From assembly GCA_054661495.1 (NCBI GenBank), contig BAAFSQ010000157.1, forward strand, positions 1-23,068: DNA of 23,068 nt, in the 5' to 3' direction. Positions 1 to 13,720 of the stretch are shown here, one piece after another. Source of the DNA: Zygophlyctis sp. KS116. Its lineage: Eukaryota > Chytridiomycota. A model generated the notes under the pieces. It saw only the letters and a program-made list of their open reading frames with translations. It had not been told where the DNA came from and did no database searches. How positions within the stretch are numbered: the stretch's first letter is position 1; the number at the start of each line of letters is the position of its first letter. The translations under genes and the position numbers were made by a program.

Positions 1-22
1 TAATGAATTGAGTTAATATTAG

Positions 23-330
23 ATGCGCAAAAGGCCATTTTGCAGACAATAGGGTCTACTCTAATGAGGAACTGGAGTGGTATCGACGAGTCTTATCGTC
101 CAACTTGCAAAAAGATTATTTCTTATGCTTTCAACCAAGATTTGTTTAAAGAATCAGAACTTGCAAAACATATATTAACGGGATCGTGGGGTCAGAAAGA
201 TGATGTTTCGAAATCAGTAGAATCATTGGTCAAGGCCAATATTCTTTCTGAGATTGGTAACGGCACCTATACTTTTCATTCAAAGGTAGAGAAGGAGTAT
301 TTGGTTGCAAATATGAATAAATTGCGTTGA
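23..330 (+). CDS. 3' terminal exon of an unrecognised gene (partial)
   Basis: About 102 codons are open to a TGA at 328-330. The frame runs upstream of any ATG to a plausible 3' splice site (attag ending at base 22), so this is probably the last exon of a gene that begins outside the window rather than a gene starting at the internal ATG near base 64. The peptide is hydrophilic and mostly helical, with no signal peptide or membrane segment. A segment of about 45 residues (from DLFKESELAKHI to the YTFHS stretch) reads like a small winged-helix fold (helix, helix, LVKANILSEIGNGTYTFHS-type wing), as seen at the C-terminus of some AAA/STAND ATPases. That resemblance is by eye only and the family is not recognised. 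The upstream exons are missing, so no function is assigned. Confidence 0.5.
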
Positions 331-1107
331 TTGATAATATAATTCAGCAAGCTTCAAGCCGTTTTAAAGTTTATGAAATACAGATTTAACCTGGTCAATC
401 CTTTAACAATTGTAATTCTGAGACGTTGAGATTCCGTAGCAGAAATTAAAATTGTAATTTCTGTTTAGTTTGTTCACCAATTGAAAAAAGTCTTATTAGC
501 AACGGGTGCTCTGTAATTGTTCCATTTCGAAGAGTGTGGACGATTTTGGTGAAGGCTATTTAGGCCGCAATATTAATGACATGAAATTCTTCACTGGATC
601 TATCGGACAAGTCTATTCAAGATTTTCTGGTGAATTATATATTCTTAGCTAACCGTCGTCGTGTCTGATAGCAGGACAGAAATACTTGGATATATTTACA
701 GAATAAGGACATGGATATTTCAGAACGTTTTTTATATCAATCATACGAAAAGATTCTGAAATGGGCTGAAATCAAAAAAAAAATATGTACAGAATTAAAA
801 CCAAATTTCAAAACTAATGCTAGTCTTACTACCTTCAATACCTAATTTTCAATCGTAATCAATGGAGCTTTTGACGATCAATATCTACAGCCAAAGAAGG
901 AGGGTCAGACTGACAAAGGGGGGATTCATTCAGGTTTCTCCTTGTTTCTCAGAGAAACTGTGTATACGCAATATATACAAGAACATTATATATGTATATT
1001 TATTTCTTTGTTATGACTTTAATAGTGAGGAGTCTGATAAGGCGCTCGGATGAAGCGGAAAATTTGAACTTTTCTCGCCATAAAATTTTTCTTGTTGTTA
1101 TCAAATT
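331..1107. other. 777-bp stretch with no supportable gene
   Basis: No frame here has a convincing protein. The longest ATG frames are 63 codons (862-1053, plus) and 45 codons (711-845, plus). Both have biased, AT-driven composition and neither joins to a neighbour through GT..AG sites. It is the longest gene-free gap in a window where other gaps are 19-197 bp. A short perfect inverted repeat, GTTTCTC-A-GAGAAAC, lies at 944-958. The last 100 bp should hold the promoter and leader of the gene at 1108. The stretch could be a decayed gene linked to the truncated exon on its left, but no homology is visible by eye. Confidence 0.5.
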
Positions 1108-1713
1108 ATGCAATCATTTCTTGCTCTTCTTGCTCTCTATCTTTCCACTGCATGTTCCAAAACATCTAATAATGCATTCTCAGACTACTCTCTAATGATT
1201 ACTCAAAAGGTAGCTTCAGAAGCTGTAACTAATTTGACTGAGAGTGGACATACTCCTCACTTGGTAAAGGATACAATTGATGTTTTTGTGCAAACTGCTC
1301 CGTCCATAATTGAAGAAGAATTAGGAGCTATTAAATCTGAATTAGAAAATGAAAATCAAAAATCACTTTCAAAAAGATCACAAGGAACAAAACAAGGTGC
1401 ATTTAGAAAAGGAGCTTCTCATGCCAAGTTTGCTACAAACAAAATTCGACAAAAAATGGAAAATTCTCTATTAAACAAACAAAATGGATTAAGCAAGAGA
1501 TATTTTGCTTCAATGACTGAAGTTACTCTCGGAACAGTACTGAAAGGAACAGTATTTGGATCAATAATAATCTTGGTAGGAATTTTATTACTGAACTTGA
1601 TCTTTTTCTTTTCTGATTTATGCTTTCGGTTTTGGAGATTTGGATTATGGGGACCCATGTATGGATATGGAGGATATGCCGGTGGGCCTTATGCTCCTGG
1701 TGGGTACTACTAA
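1108..1713 (+). CDS. KR-transmembrane surface protein A (tandem family member 1)
   Basis: A 201-residue intronless gene of unrecognised family. Residues 1-16 are a signal peptide (MQSFLALLALYLSTACS). Residues 17-130 form a polar, helix-prone ectodomain. A hydrophobic helix follows at about 148-168. The cytosolic tail is rich in Gly and Tyr (PMYGYGGYAGGPYAPGGYY). Two Leu-Ser-Lys-Arg sites end at residues 90 and 131, the second shortly before the membrane, as expected for Kex2/furin-type processing in the Golgi. This is a type I single-pass layout. It is first in a head-to-tail row of four genes with the same order of parts; only 67 bp separate it from the next gene. The start chosen is the ATG that begins the signal peptide. 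The role is unknown; a surface or secreted peptide precursor is an inference. Confidence 0.75.
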   Translation: MQSFLALLALYLSTACSKTSNNAFSDYSLMITQKVASEAVTNLTESGHTPHLVKDTIDVFVQTAPSIIEEELGAIKSELENENQKSLSKRSQGTKQGAFRKGASHAKFATNKIRQKMENSLLNKQNGLSKRYFASMTEVTLGTVLKGTVFGSIIILVGILLLNLIFFFSDLCFRFWRFGLWGPMYGYGGYAGGPYAPGGYY

Positions 1714-1780
1714 AAACGAAAATTTTAAAAACAAATTTTTACATTCAAATTTTACGTATTTTTAATTGAATTGATTTGAC

Positions 1781-2395
1781 ATGATCAGCCTATATTTTCT
1801 ATTTTTACTTATATCCAGAGCATATGCATTGTCAAGTACAGATTTAAAAACTATCAAACTCAATCAAATAGGGAAAATTGTTGATGCATCAATTCAAAAA
1901 GCCCAAATAAAAGTTCAAGTGCCACAAAATGATCCTCAAGTCTTAAACTTTTGTAAAGAGTTTAGAAAGGTTTCTATAGGAACTCTTGGTTTTTACAATG
2001 ATAAGATTTACAAGGCTGCATTAAAATCTGAGTCACAGGCATTCAAAGTAGTAAATATGGCAGTCTATGAAATTTATAGCAAAATGATAAAGTTGTTACA
2101 TTCGTCATCATCAATATTTAAAAGAGCAGGATATTTTGAAATAATCTGGATGCTCTTAAAGCAGATGGTGTATCTGATGATTATTAGTATATCTGCAATG
2201 ATTCTTGTAAACATTCCTAAAAGTAGAATAAGGCGATGGTATTGTCAAGATCACCCTTGTGAGAATGATCAAGATGACTTGATAAATGCAACTAGCGGGG
2301 ATGATTTGGATGATTTAAATTTTGATAATCTCAAAGGATCTGACGATCATTTCAACCTAGATAATGATCAAGACTCTGATTTTGATAACTTGTAA
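1781..2395 (+). CDS. KR-transmembrane surface protein B (tandem family member 2)
   Basis: A 204-residue intronless gene of unrecognised family. It has a signal peptide (about residues 1-16, ending near AYA), a helical ectodomain to residue 113 with a single Cys at 58, Lys-Arg at 114-115, and a membrane helix at about 121-144. A cytosolic tail opens with basic residues (KSRIRRW), then YCQDHPC at 154-160, then a very acidic run rich in Asp and Asn repeats (DDLDDLNFDNL). The layout matches genes A, C and D. The YCxxHxC tail motif recurs only in C, which suggests that B and C are closest relatives or share a tail function such as metal binding or palmitoylation (inference). Stop is TAA; the gap to the next gene is 74 bp. 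Confidence 0.75.
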   Translation: MISLYFLFLLISRAYALSSTDLKTIKLNQIGKIVDASIQKAQIKVQVPQNDPQVLNFCKEFRKVSIGTLGFYNDKIYKAALKSESQAFKVVNMAVYEIYSKMIKLLHSSSSIFKRAGYFEIIWMLLKQMVYLMIISISAMILVNIPKSRIRRWYCQDHPCENDQDDLINATSGDDLDDLNFDNLKGSDDHFNLDNDQDSDFDNL

Positions 2396-2469
2396 AAGTC
2401 TAATTTTAACGTATATTTGCGCTTTGCTTTTACTGATCTGCTCTTGCACTGATCAAATTTTAATTTGAG

Positions 2470-2943
2470 ATGCTTTCATTGCTTACAGTCATCGTTTTTC
2501 TCCTGTACTCTGCAAGATCATCTAAATTTCCAGTTGAGAAACTCCTACTTACATTCGAGTCACGAGTTGGTAGATTAGATCCTGTTTTATATTCTGTTTT
2601 ATCTACAAATATACGATCAGTGACACCATTGATTCTAGATAAATACTCTAAATTAGCCAAGGAAAATCCTTTAAAGATTGAATTTTATGCTAAAGCAGCA
2701 TCATCTGAATTGAAAAATTCAATATCACCATCAAGAAATTGTCAACAATTACAAAAAAGACAATTTTACAAATGTCCTGTTGGAGCTGCAATGATTACGC
2801 TATTAAGCGTATCTTCTGTTATTATTAGTGGTCTTGCATTCTTTATATTCCTTAATTACTTTAGAGAAATTTCTCATCAACAGTATTGTTTGACTCATGA
2901 CTGTACAGTTGATCCTAATGATCTTTATGAAATTAAAGCGTAA
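2470..2943 (+). CDS. KR-transmembrane surface protein C (tandem family member 3)
   Basis: A 157-residue intronless gene of unrecognised family. The N-terminal hydrophobic signal (MLSLLTVIVFLLYSA) is followed by a helical ectodomain, Lys-Arg at 96-97 (LQKRQF), a short CP-containing linker, a membrane helix at about 104-128, and a short tail with YCLTHDC at 139-145 followed by acidic residues. Tail motif and order of parts match gene B. Amino-acid identity outside these landmarks is low by eye, as expected for old or fast-diverging tandem duplicates. An antisense frame at 2460-2660 is a shadow. A Kex2-like cleavage would free an ectodomain of about 80 residues; this is an inference from the KR position. 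Confidence 0.75.
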   Translation: MLSLLTVIVFLLYSARSSKFPVEKLLLTFESRVGRLDPVLYSVLSTNIRSVTPLILDKYSKLAKENPLKIEFYAKAASSELKNSISPSRNCQQLQKRQFYKCPVGAAMITLLSVSSVIISGLAFFIFLNYFREISHQQYCLTHDCTVDPNDLYEIKA

Positions 2944-3086
2944 CAAGAATATTTATTAACGTTAGAAATGATAAATATGGATTTTATCAAGAATTATATA
3001 GGATAAACTAGACCAGCGTTTCAAAAACTATAAAAAAATTCTGGTTCAAACAACAAATTTTTCTTGTTTTTATCTTTTGAGAGGAA

Positions 3087-3530
3087 ATGAAGGGATTTAT
3101 TCTAGTTTTATTGTCAATGACAATGGTATTCTGTAGAGCATTAACTTCTTCTGATGTAATGCAAGAGATAATTTCTAAATCAAAATCTTTTATTAAATCT
3201 AGACAAGAATTATCAGCTTTTATTCCAATTTCTAAAGTTTTTAAGAATCAAGGCCAGGAAATTCTAGACAAGAGATTAAAAATAGTTTTGGAAAGGCCAA
3301 CTACATCAGAAGCATTAAAGCAGACTCAATTGACTAAAAGAGATTTACTTCAAAGCCTGAAAAACTTGGAAAACTTGAAGAGTAAATCCATCATCAAAAG
3401 ATCAACAGGAGCTTTTGGAGTCATGGAATTTATTTTCAGTTATATGGTACTGGGAGTTATGATGGTGGCAACTGGAATTATACTAAAATTCTTTTACATG
3501 AAATTACATAATAAAACAGTGGATTTTTAG
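3087..3530 (+). CDS. KR-transmembrane surface protein D (tandem family member 4)
   Basis: A 147-residue intronless gene of unrecognised family. It has a signal peptide (MKGFILVLLSMTMVFCRA), a Lys/Ser/Leu-rich helical ectodomain, dibasic KR at 84-85 and 104-105 (the latter IIKRST, about seven residues before the membrane), a hydrophobic helix at about 112-135, and a very short tail ending HNKTVDF without the YCxxHxC motif of B and C. It is last in the row of four and 143 bp after gene C. The shared architecture, orientation and lack of introns, in a window where most other genes have introns, argue for a local family built by tandem duplication. Confidence 0.72.
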   Translation: MKGFILVLLSMTMVFCRALTSSDVMQEIISKSKSFIKSRQELSAFIPISKVFKNQGQEILDKRLKIVLERPTTSEALKQTQLTKRDLLQSLKNLENLKSKSIIKRSTGAFGVMEFIFSYMVLGVMMVATGIILKFFYMKLHNKTVDF

Positions 3531-3599
3531 ATTTTATTAAAAGTGATCATATAATTAATTGTCCAGACTGATTGTATATTGTTTTGATAGGCTCAGGTG

Positions 3600-3951
3600 A
3601 TGGATAAACACACAGAGTCTCTTCTCCTGCGTACATACTCTCCTGACCAACTAGAGAGATTAAAAGCAATTGAGAAATCATCCAAGCGGAATGGAATATT
3701 GTGTGGTATAATGGGTATTTAATACATACTAATCAACAGTCGGTAGTGTAGTTGGCGTGCTGTTTTACTTTAGGAAACTTAATGGTGGAAAAGTATCAAA
3801 ATACTATGCTGGAATATTGTCTTTATTAAGCGGTTTATCAATATCGCAACTGGCAACTCATTATCTGTTTGTCAGAGACAGTGATCATATCAGGTTTGAA
3901 CGAAGAATGATTGCAGCAAAACTGACAGAAGCAAGCAAAAGAAATCATTAA
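3600..3951 (+). CDS. small two-helix membrane protein, two exons
   Basis: Exons are 3600-3714 and 3740-3951 around a 25-nt intron (gtattt, TACTAAT branch site, cag). Joining them gives 108 residues in one frame and restores a Val codon across the junction. The protein is polar at both ends with two hydrophobic stretches: residues about 33-48 (ILCGIMVGSVVGVLFYF, with small-residue GxxxG-like spacing) and about 60-80 (YYAGILSLLSGLSISQLATH). This suggests a hairpin in an organelle or ER membrane. No signal peptide and no family recognised. HIG1 and OCIA domains were considered but the key residues do not match. The final A of its TAA is also the A of a downstream ATG. It continues the plus-strand row of membrane proteins but does not share the KR architecture. 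Confidence 0.65.
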
Positions 3952-4108
3952 TGAATAATATATTTTTAATTTTACAACTACATAAATTCATCCTTGATTT
4001 AATAATATTGATGATTGGTATGAAACGTCAGAGACCTTTTCTATTTATAGATATAGCAATGCGGTAAACGGAGATCTAATTATAGAATAGAGCTTGGTCA
4101 AAAAGTAA

Positions 4109-4144
4109 ATGAGCTCTAATAGTTCTATGAGCTCTAATAGTTCT
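4109..4144 (+). repeat. 18-bp perfect direct repeat, two copies
   Basis: ATGAGCTCTAATAGTTCT occurs twice in tandem, and a degraded third start (ATGAGCTCTACGGTTCTG) lies at 4166-4183. It encodes MSSNSS twice at the modelled N-terminus of the Cys-rich membrane protein. It either extends a Ser-rich ectodomain by slippage or marks non-coding leader sequence if the real start is elsewhere. Confidence 0.9.
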
Positions 4145-5052
4145 CATACGACTTGTTATCCTATAATGAGCTCTACGGTTCTGCCAGAGTTTAATACAAT
4201 TCTGATCAGTGATTCAATTCCAGAAACAAAAAATCAAGCTGCTCTAGAATCATACTTTAAAACATTGGGAGTGGCTACAAAAAATGGTAAATCTGCATTC
4301 CAATGCTCAAAGAATGATGACTATGGCAAAGTCCGATATTTCACCACTGCATACATTTCATATCTTGTGGCTACTCAGTCCAAAGATTGTGGAAATACAA
4401 AGCCATTACCTAAATTGTGTAAAAATACCATTGATATTGCCATAAAGACTTTTGATGATTTTGTAGTTAATAATCAATGTGTGGGCAAATCTGTACAACC
4501 AATGCAAAAGTCATTTCAAAATTCCATGAAAAGTATCGATACAGGAGCAAATCAAAATGGATGTATATCTGGATTTTATTTAGAGCTTGGACAATGTGGT
4601 ATATTAATTTTACTTACAATTAAGGATTCCTTGGAAAAAAGGATGCTTTAAACTATTGCAATAATATTAATTCAACTGATATCTGCTGTCAATCCTTAAA
4701 TAGGACTGAACTTGCAATTTCTGGATCAGTAAATGAGAAAAAAAACTCTAGTAATTTAAATCTTATCATTGGACTTTCAGTTGGAGCGCTGGTATTACTT
4801 TTACTTGTAGGAGCATTTATATATCGTCGTAAACGTCTAGTAAGGGATGAATCAAAGAATATACCGCAATCAAAAGATTTATCTAAATTGGAAGAATCAG
4901 ACACTTCTCTAGAAACGAAGATCCGAAATTCAGATCAATCCTTTTCTCTATCAATACTATCATCGGTAGATTCTGTTGATGTGTCTACTATAAATTCACA
5001 GAAACCACCTAGAAGATTGGGGAATCAAAGCTTGAGAAGCATGCAGTTTTAA
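4109..5052 (+). CDS. Cys-rich single-pass surface protein, two exons
   Basis: Exons 4109-4598 and 4625-5052 flank a 26-nt intron; the model gives 305 residues. The ectodomain has about ten Cys, with a closing pattern QCGF..(x)n..YC..(x)n..ICC that resembles Cys-rich ectodomains I recall from predicted early-diverging fungal surface proteins (recognition by eye). A membrane helix lies at about 208-230, followed by a basic stop-transfer RRKR and a Ser-rich tail of about 70 residues. That tail suits a receptor-like or wall-sensor protein. A signal peptide is expected but absent: the modelled N-terminus is two copies of MSSNSS encoded by a perfect 18-bp direct repeat, with an in-frame TAA directly upstream. 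The true start may lie in an upstream exon that I could not define, so the 5' end is uncertain. Confidence 0.65.
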
Positions 5053-5175
5053 ATTTGTAGTTTTATATTTGAACATGTAAGGATATCTTAAAGTATTGAT
5101 GAGCATCAGCACCTAGTGCGTGGGTGAGTCTCAGTGAGCAGCGTTTGAGGCAGCGGCGAAACAGCAGAAATTCAA

Positions 5176-9954
<4,779 letters not shown>

Positions 9955-10004
9955 TCAGTAATATACTAAGTTTGATCTTAAACGAATTATCTTTATTTTT
10001 TTTC

Positions 10005-11560
10005 CTAGAGCTCGGCATGTTCAACGTCATCGTCTTCTATGATTAAATTTAAAAAAAAATTACCAGAAGTCTCATCAGCACCATCCTTCTTCTCAGCTGC
10101 AGTAACTTCTGAGCCGTAATGGGCACTTTGCTTGACAAAAGCGATCAAGGAATTCAACGAACGATCACCTTCATAGTGAACAACCTCCCCAGTCTTAGCC
10201 TTGAAAAGTTTCAAAGTTGGGAAACCAGAAATTTGGAATGGTGCATTAGAAGGCAAATCATTCGCAGTTGAATCCATCTTGGCGATCACAATATTATTGG
10301 TTCCGATAGTTTCAGCAAATTCCTCCCAGATAGGGGCCAATTTTTTGCACTTGCTTTTAAACTAAAAATCTTACATGCCCACACCATGGAGCGTAGAATT
10401 CCACAAATATATCCTTTGAGAGGTCACCAACAATACTTTCGTAATTCTTGTTAACAATGACCTTGACTGGTGCGTCATTAGGTTCTGGAATAGCTTCAGA
10501 TTTATATGATGGCTCAAGTGTTCCAGCAACATATTTATCTAACCATTCCTTTACAGCCTTCTTTTCAATTTTTTTCGACTGATCAAAAGGATATTTAGTA
10601 TTCTTCACCAAATCAGCCATTCCAAGAGCAGGCCATGATTCCTTCAAATTAACACTTTCTGCGTGACCTCCAAACTTGGAAGCATCCAAATACACAAAAC
10701 TAATTTTTCCCTTGTAATCCTTTGAAAGAGATTCAACTTCAGCCCCAGCACTTTTACGTTCTTCATCATTTGAGACAAAGAGATATAAAATTGGCAGTTT
10801 CTTGTTTACATATGTTTCAAAGTTATCTGGTCCAATCTCATCCATATTTGGCAAAGAATTTTCAGCAATAAACTGTGTCAAAGAGTCTTCTGAAATTTCT
10901 CCTTCAAAGATATTTTTTCCTTCATCAAACTTTTTGAACAAAATTACACCTGGATCCTTAACTTTATGTTCAGAGAGGTCAGTGATTATTCCAAAACTGT
11001 ACTTATCTCTGAGCTTACTTGCAGCTGATTCGAAAACCTTTGCTTCTGCTGAGGATTTATCAGAGAAAACACCAATAACCACAACTTTATCTGAAGTTGA
11101 AAACTCCTTGACTGTGTCACTTGTTAATTTCACAACAGCGGGAAGGGACTGTCTAATTCTTAGCGTGTAAACCCATACCTTTTCATAATAGAAATGATAT
11201 CGTCCGCCTTTCTACCACCTTTATAATCCGATACAGAGTCAGCGCCTCTAAAGATCTTTAGAGTGGGGAACCCTTGAACACCAAATCTGGAACACAACTT
11301 TTCCTCAACAGTACAATCCACTTTTGCGACTCCAACTTCACCCTTTAATTTAGTTGCGACGATTTCGTATTCTGGAGCAAGAGCTTTACACTACGCGTTA
11401 ATAATAGCAATAATACATGACCGCACCAAGGAGCAAAGAATTCGATAATAGCCAATGGTTCCTTACCAACATACGCGTCAAAAGTATCGACGGTAAGATC
11501 AGTAACATCAGACGCAGCAGCAAAAGCAACCAAGAGAGACAAGACGGTCGCCGAAAACAT
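10005..11560 (-). CDS. protein disulfide isomerase (PDI), five exons
   Basis: Introns at 11391-11416, 11153-11178, 10350-10374 and 10037-10063 (25-27 nt) give 483 residues, close to the roughly 500 usual for PDI. It forms, breaks and reshuffles disulfides in proteins folding in the ER lumen. Order: signal peptide ([17 protein letters not shown]), thioredoxin domain a with APWCGHC (CGHC at 46-49), b, b', then a' with APWCGHC (376-379), both with KLAP- or ALAP-type continuations, and an acidic tail ending [10 protein letters not shown]. The C-terminus is HAEL, a departure from the usual HDEL/KDEL retrieval signal. Both active sites are split by a phase-0 intron at the same codon, between H and C. 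It converges with the ABC transporter gene (50 bp apart) and diverges from TMEM231 (197 bp apart). Confidence 0.95.
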
Positions 11561-11757
11561 TTTTTTTAATATTCCTAAACTCGTTTATGAGTTTTAGGCC
11601 CGTTAATTAGTTCTGTTTCTATAGATCGGCTCTTGATTGATCATGGCTAGTTTAATTTAGACCTATAAATCTTTAATTTTTAATTGACTATGCTCTCATA
11701 CAAATATACGAGTGAAATATCAACTTTAGGCGCGTGTCCGAAAATCATCTTTTACCA

Positions 11758-12795
11758 ATGATCATCTTTGCTTCTCCACTTGTCAAAAAGTATTCTAGTC
11801 CATTCTTTTCCCTAGCTTCATTAATAATTATTGGCTCGCTTGTAGCCGTTTGTCTACTGCCCTGGTTTTTTGCGTATGCATCAGGATGTAATTCATAATC
11901 CTTTAATACTAGCGTTTTGGTTAAAAGAAAACTATTTTCTTGAACAGCCGAAAATCGCCCTGACGAATGCATATATTATTGAGCTTGTCGGTACAAGGTC
12001 TAATGATCTACCGCTTGTATTGTCATGGTCGTCAAATGAAACGTATAACCAAATTGCAAACACATATAGCAGAGCACCAATCGTCAAGGTAAATATTTAG
12101 TATTTTACATTAGTTTTGGATGAATGATTTGAATAACGATGGTCTTAATGATGAATTTGATTTTCATATTTCAATGCCAGTTCTCCCTTCAGAGAATATA
12201 TTGTCTGCTAGGATTGCATTTGAGATTAAATTAGAATTAAGTTCAGTCTTTAGACTTGAAATGTATTCACTAGTAATTGCGGATTCTTTCTTTCCTGTTG
12301 CTTCGCAATCACTTGATATACTTGGTGATTTAAGCTTGATATCAAGATCATCTCTGTATTTCAAGGCTCATAAGGACTCAAAAGACTTTGATTATAGAGT
12401 TTTAAATTTTACGAGTATACTTGGAATATCGCAAGATCCTTTATCATGGGTTAATTTAATAAGGGATTATAATCATAGGGATGGTAATCTTTTTCCTACT
12501 AATTCAAGTCAAAACTAGCATAGTGAATGATCATAAAGTTTGGACTCCATCAAAAGGTTCTTCTTTTCTTATAAATGGGCATTTTAAAATTCCAGTTAGT
12601 AGAGTGTTTTATACTCCAGGATACGCTGAAGTTTTGAAAAATGGATGGATACAGTATCTATCTTATTTTATTCTTGTATTTAGCATTGTATATGGATCTG
12701 TATGGTTTTTCCTTCATAATCAATTAATTTCTACTTTTGTTGTAAATCATTACGACTCAAAGGAAACTACGGCTCTCAAATCTTTAATGTATTAG
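11758..12795 (+). CDS. TMEM231: TMEM231-like ciliary transition-zone protein, four exons
   Basis: Introns at 11888-11912, 12089-12113 and 12484-12508 (each 25 nt) give 320 residues; human TMEM231 is of similar length. It has an N-terminal membrane helix (about 17-41), the GSFWLKENYFLEQP segment matching GFWLK..YEEQP of animal TMEM231, a large beta-rich lumenal domain (DLNNDGLNDEFDF, KDFDYRVLNF), then YTPGYAEVLKNGWIQYLSY leading to a second helix (about 274-294). TMEM231 belongs to the MKS/B9 complex at the ciliary transition zone, where it helps control membrane-protein entry to the cilium. Its presence implies a flagellated stage. An antisense frame over exon 1 is a shadow. Its 5' end faces PDI, so the two may share a promoter region. 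Confidence 0.88.
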
Positions 12796-12840
12796 TTTGA
12801 AAAAATCTCTATTTTTCTTGATAAATTCAAACAAATAATC

Positions 12841-13720
12841 TTAAATTTCTCTTTCTGTAGACAGATCTAGATTCATGAGATGATTTGGTTGAGAAACTTC
12901 AATTTGAGAAAATTCAACTTGTCCTGGACGTACAAAATCATCTTCTGTTGAAGTAAGATTGGGTCTTCTTTCTCTATTTGGTCTTCTAAATGGCAATCCG
13001 TGAGTTACTGAAACAACTCCAGCAGGTATTGGTAAGAGATCCAAGATTGCATGATCAATAAGAGCAACATGAGAATTTGGAATGGATCTAGAAGTATTGG
13101 AAATGTTACTGCTACTTGTTCTGTAAATTCTCGTAGTCGCAGCTTCATCATGTGGTACTGGCCGAGAAAGTACAGGAGCCGGTCCATTTTGTGGACGAAA
13201 TCGTCGTCGATCTCTAGCATTCACAATATTTCGGCTTGACACCATCCATGCATGTCGAGCTGCTTGATCTTCCTGAATAGTATTCTGCAAAATTCTTTGA
13301 ATATTTGATGCCTGTAAATTGCTTGTTCGAGGCGTACTAGCAACATTCAGAGCCAAATCAACCAAATTTCCATAAGAGCTGTTCGAGCCTTGAGCGAGGT
13401 CACCTATTGTTGAATTGGGTGTTTTTTTCATAAAATGCCTCATTGCAGTTTCCTTGATAAAGAACTCAAAGAGCCGCTCTATGGTTAAGCACGCGTAGTT
13501 GATTACTTATAAACTTGTCATTCTCATCCCATGCTTCTACAAAGTCCTCAAAGGAGAATTCTGGTAATTGCTATGATATCAGAAATGTTATCTCACCTGC
13601 TCTCTGATTAGCTTCTCACGCGTGGAGTCAAAGAGATGACATACTTTGCGCATAAGCTGATGTTCAATGGAATATGGAATTTACCTCATCTTCAGTTGTT
13701 AATGGACATGATCGGCCCAT
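12841..13720 (-). CDS. unrecognised protein, possible lipidated N-terminus, four exons
   Basis: Introns at 13657-13684, 13571-13596 and 13479-13506 (26-28 nt) give 265 residues from very short first exons (36, 60 and 64 nt). The N-terminus MGRSCPLTTEDE has Gly2 and Cys5, which could allow N-myristoylation and palmitoylation; Pro at position 6 is not the preferred Ser/Thr, so this is tentative. Residues about 10-75 are helical and resemble half an EF-hand (FSFEDFVEAWDENDKFIKRLFEFF-like helix pair), but no complete Ca-binding loop is visible. The remaining 190 residues look disordered, rich in Ser, Asn, Arg and Pro. It is 50 bp downstream of BFR1 on the same strand and converges with TMEM231 (45 bp). 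Function unknown. Several long plus and minus frames inside are shadows. Confidence 0.7.

Noticed and set aside
711-845. 45-codon plus-strand frame starting MDISERF
   Set aside because: Short and isolated; a Lys-rich sequence of this length is expected by chance in this composition.
862-1053. 63-codon plus-strand frame
   Set aside because: AT-driven, no homology by eye, no splice partners, and overlapped by another short frame leading into the next gene.
3600-3951. HIG1- or OCIA-domain mitochondrial protein
   Set aside because: Two hydrophobic segments fit, but the conserved residues of either family are not present; left as unknown.
5085-5160. Possible box C/D snoRNA (TGATGAG followed by a GC-richer stretch) before the ABC gene
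   Set aside because: No D box (CTGA) at a suitable distance and no terminal stem could be found.
11870-11887. TTG-initiated start for the TMEM231 frame
   Set aside because: A 25-nt intron joins this frame to an upstream exon that supplies an ATG and the expected N-terminal membrane helix.
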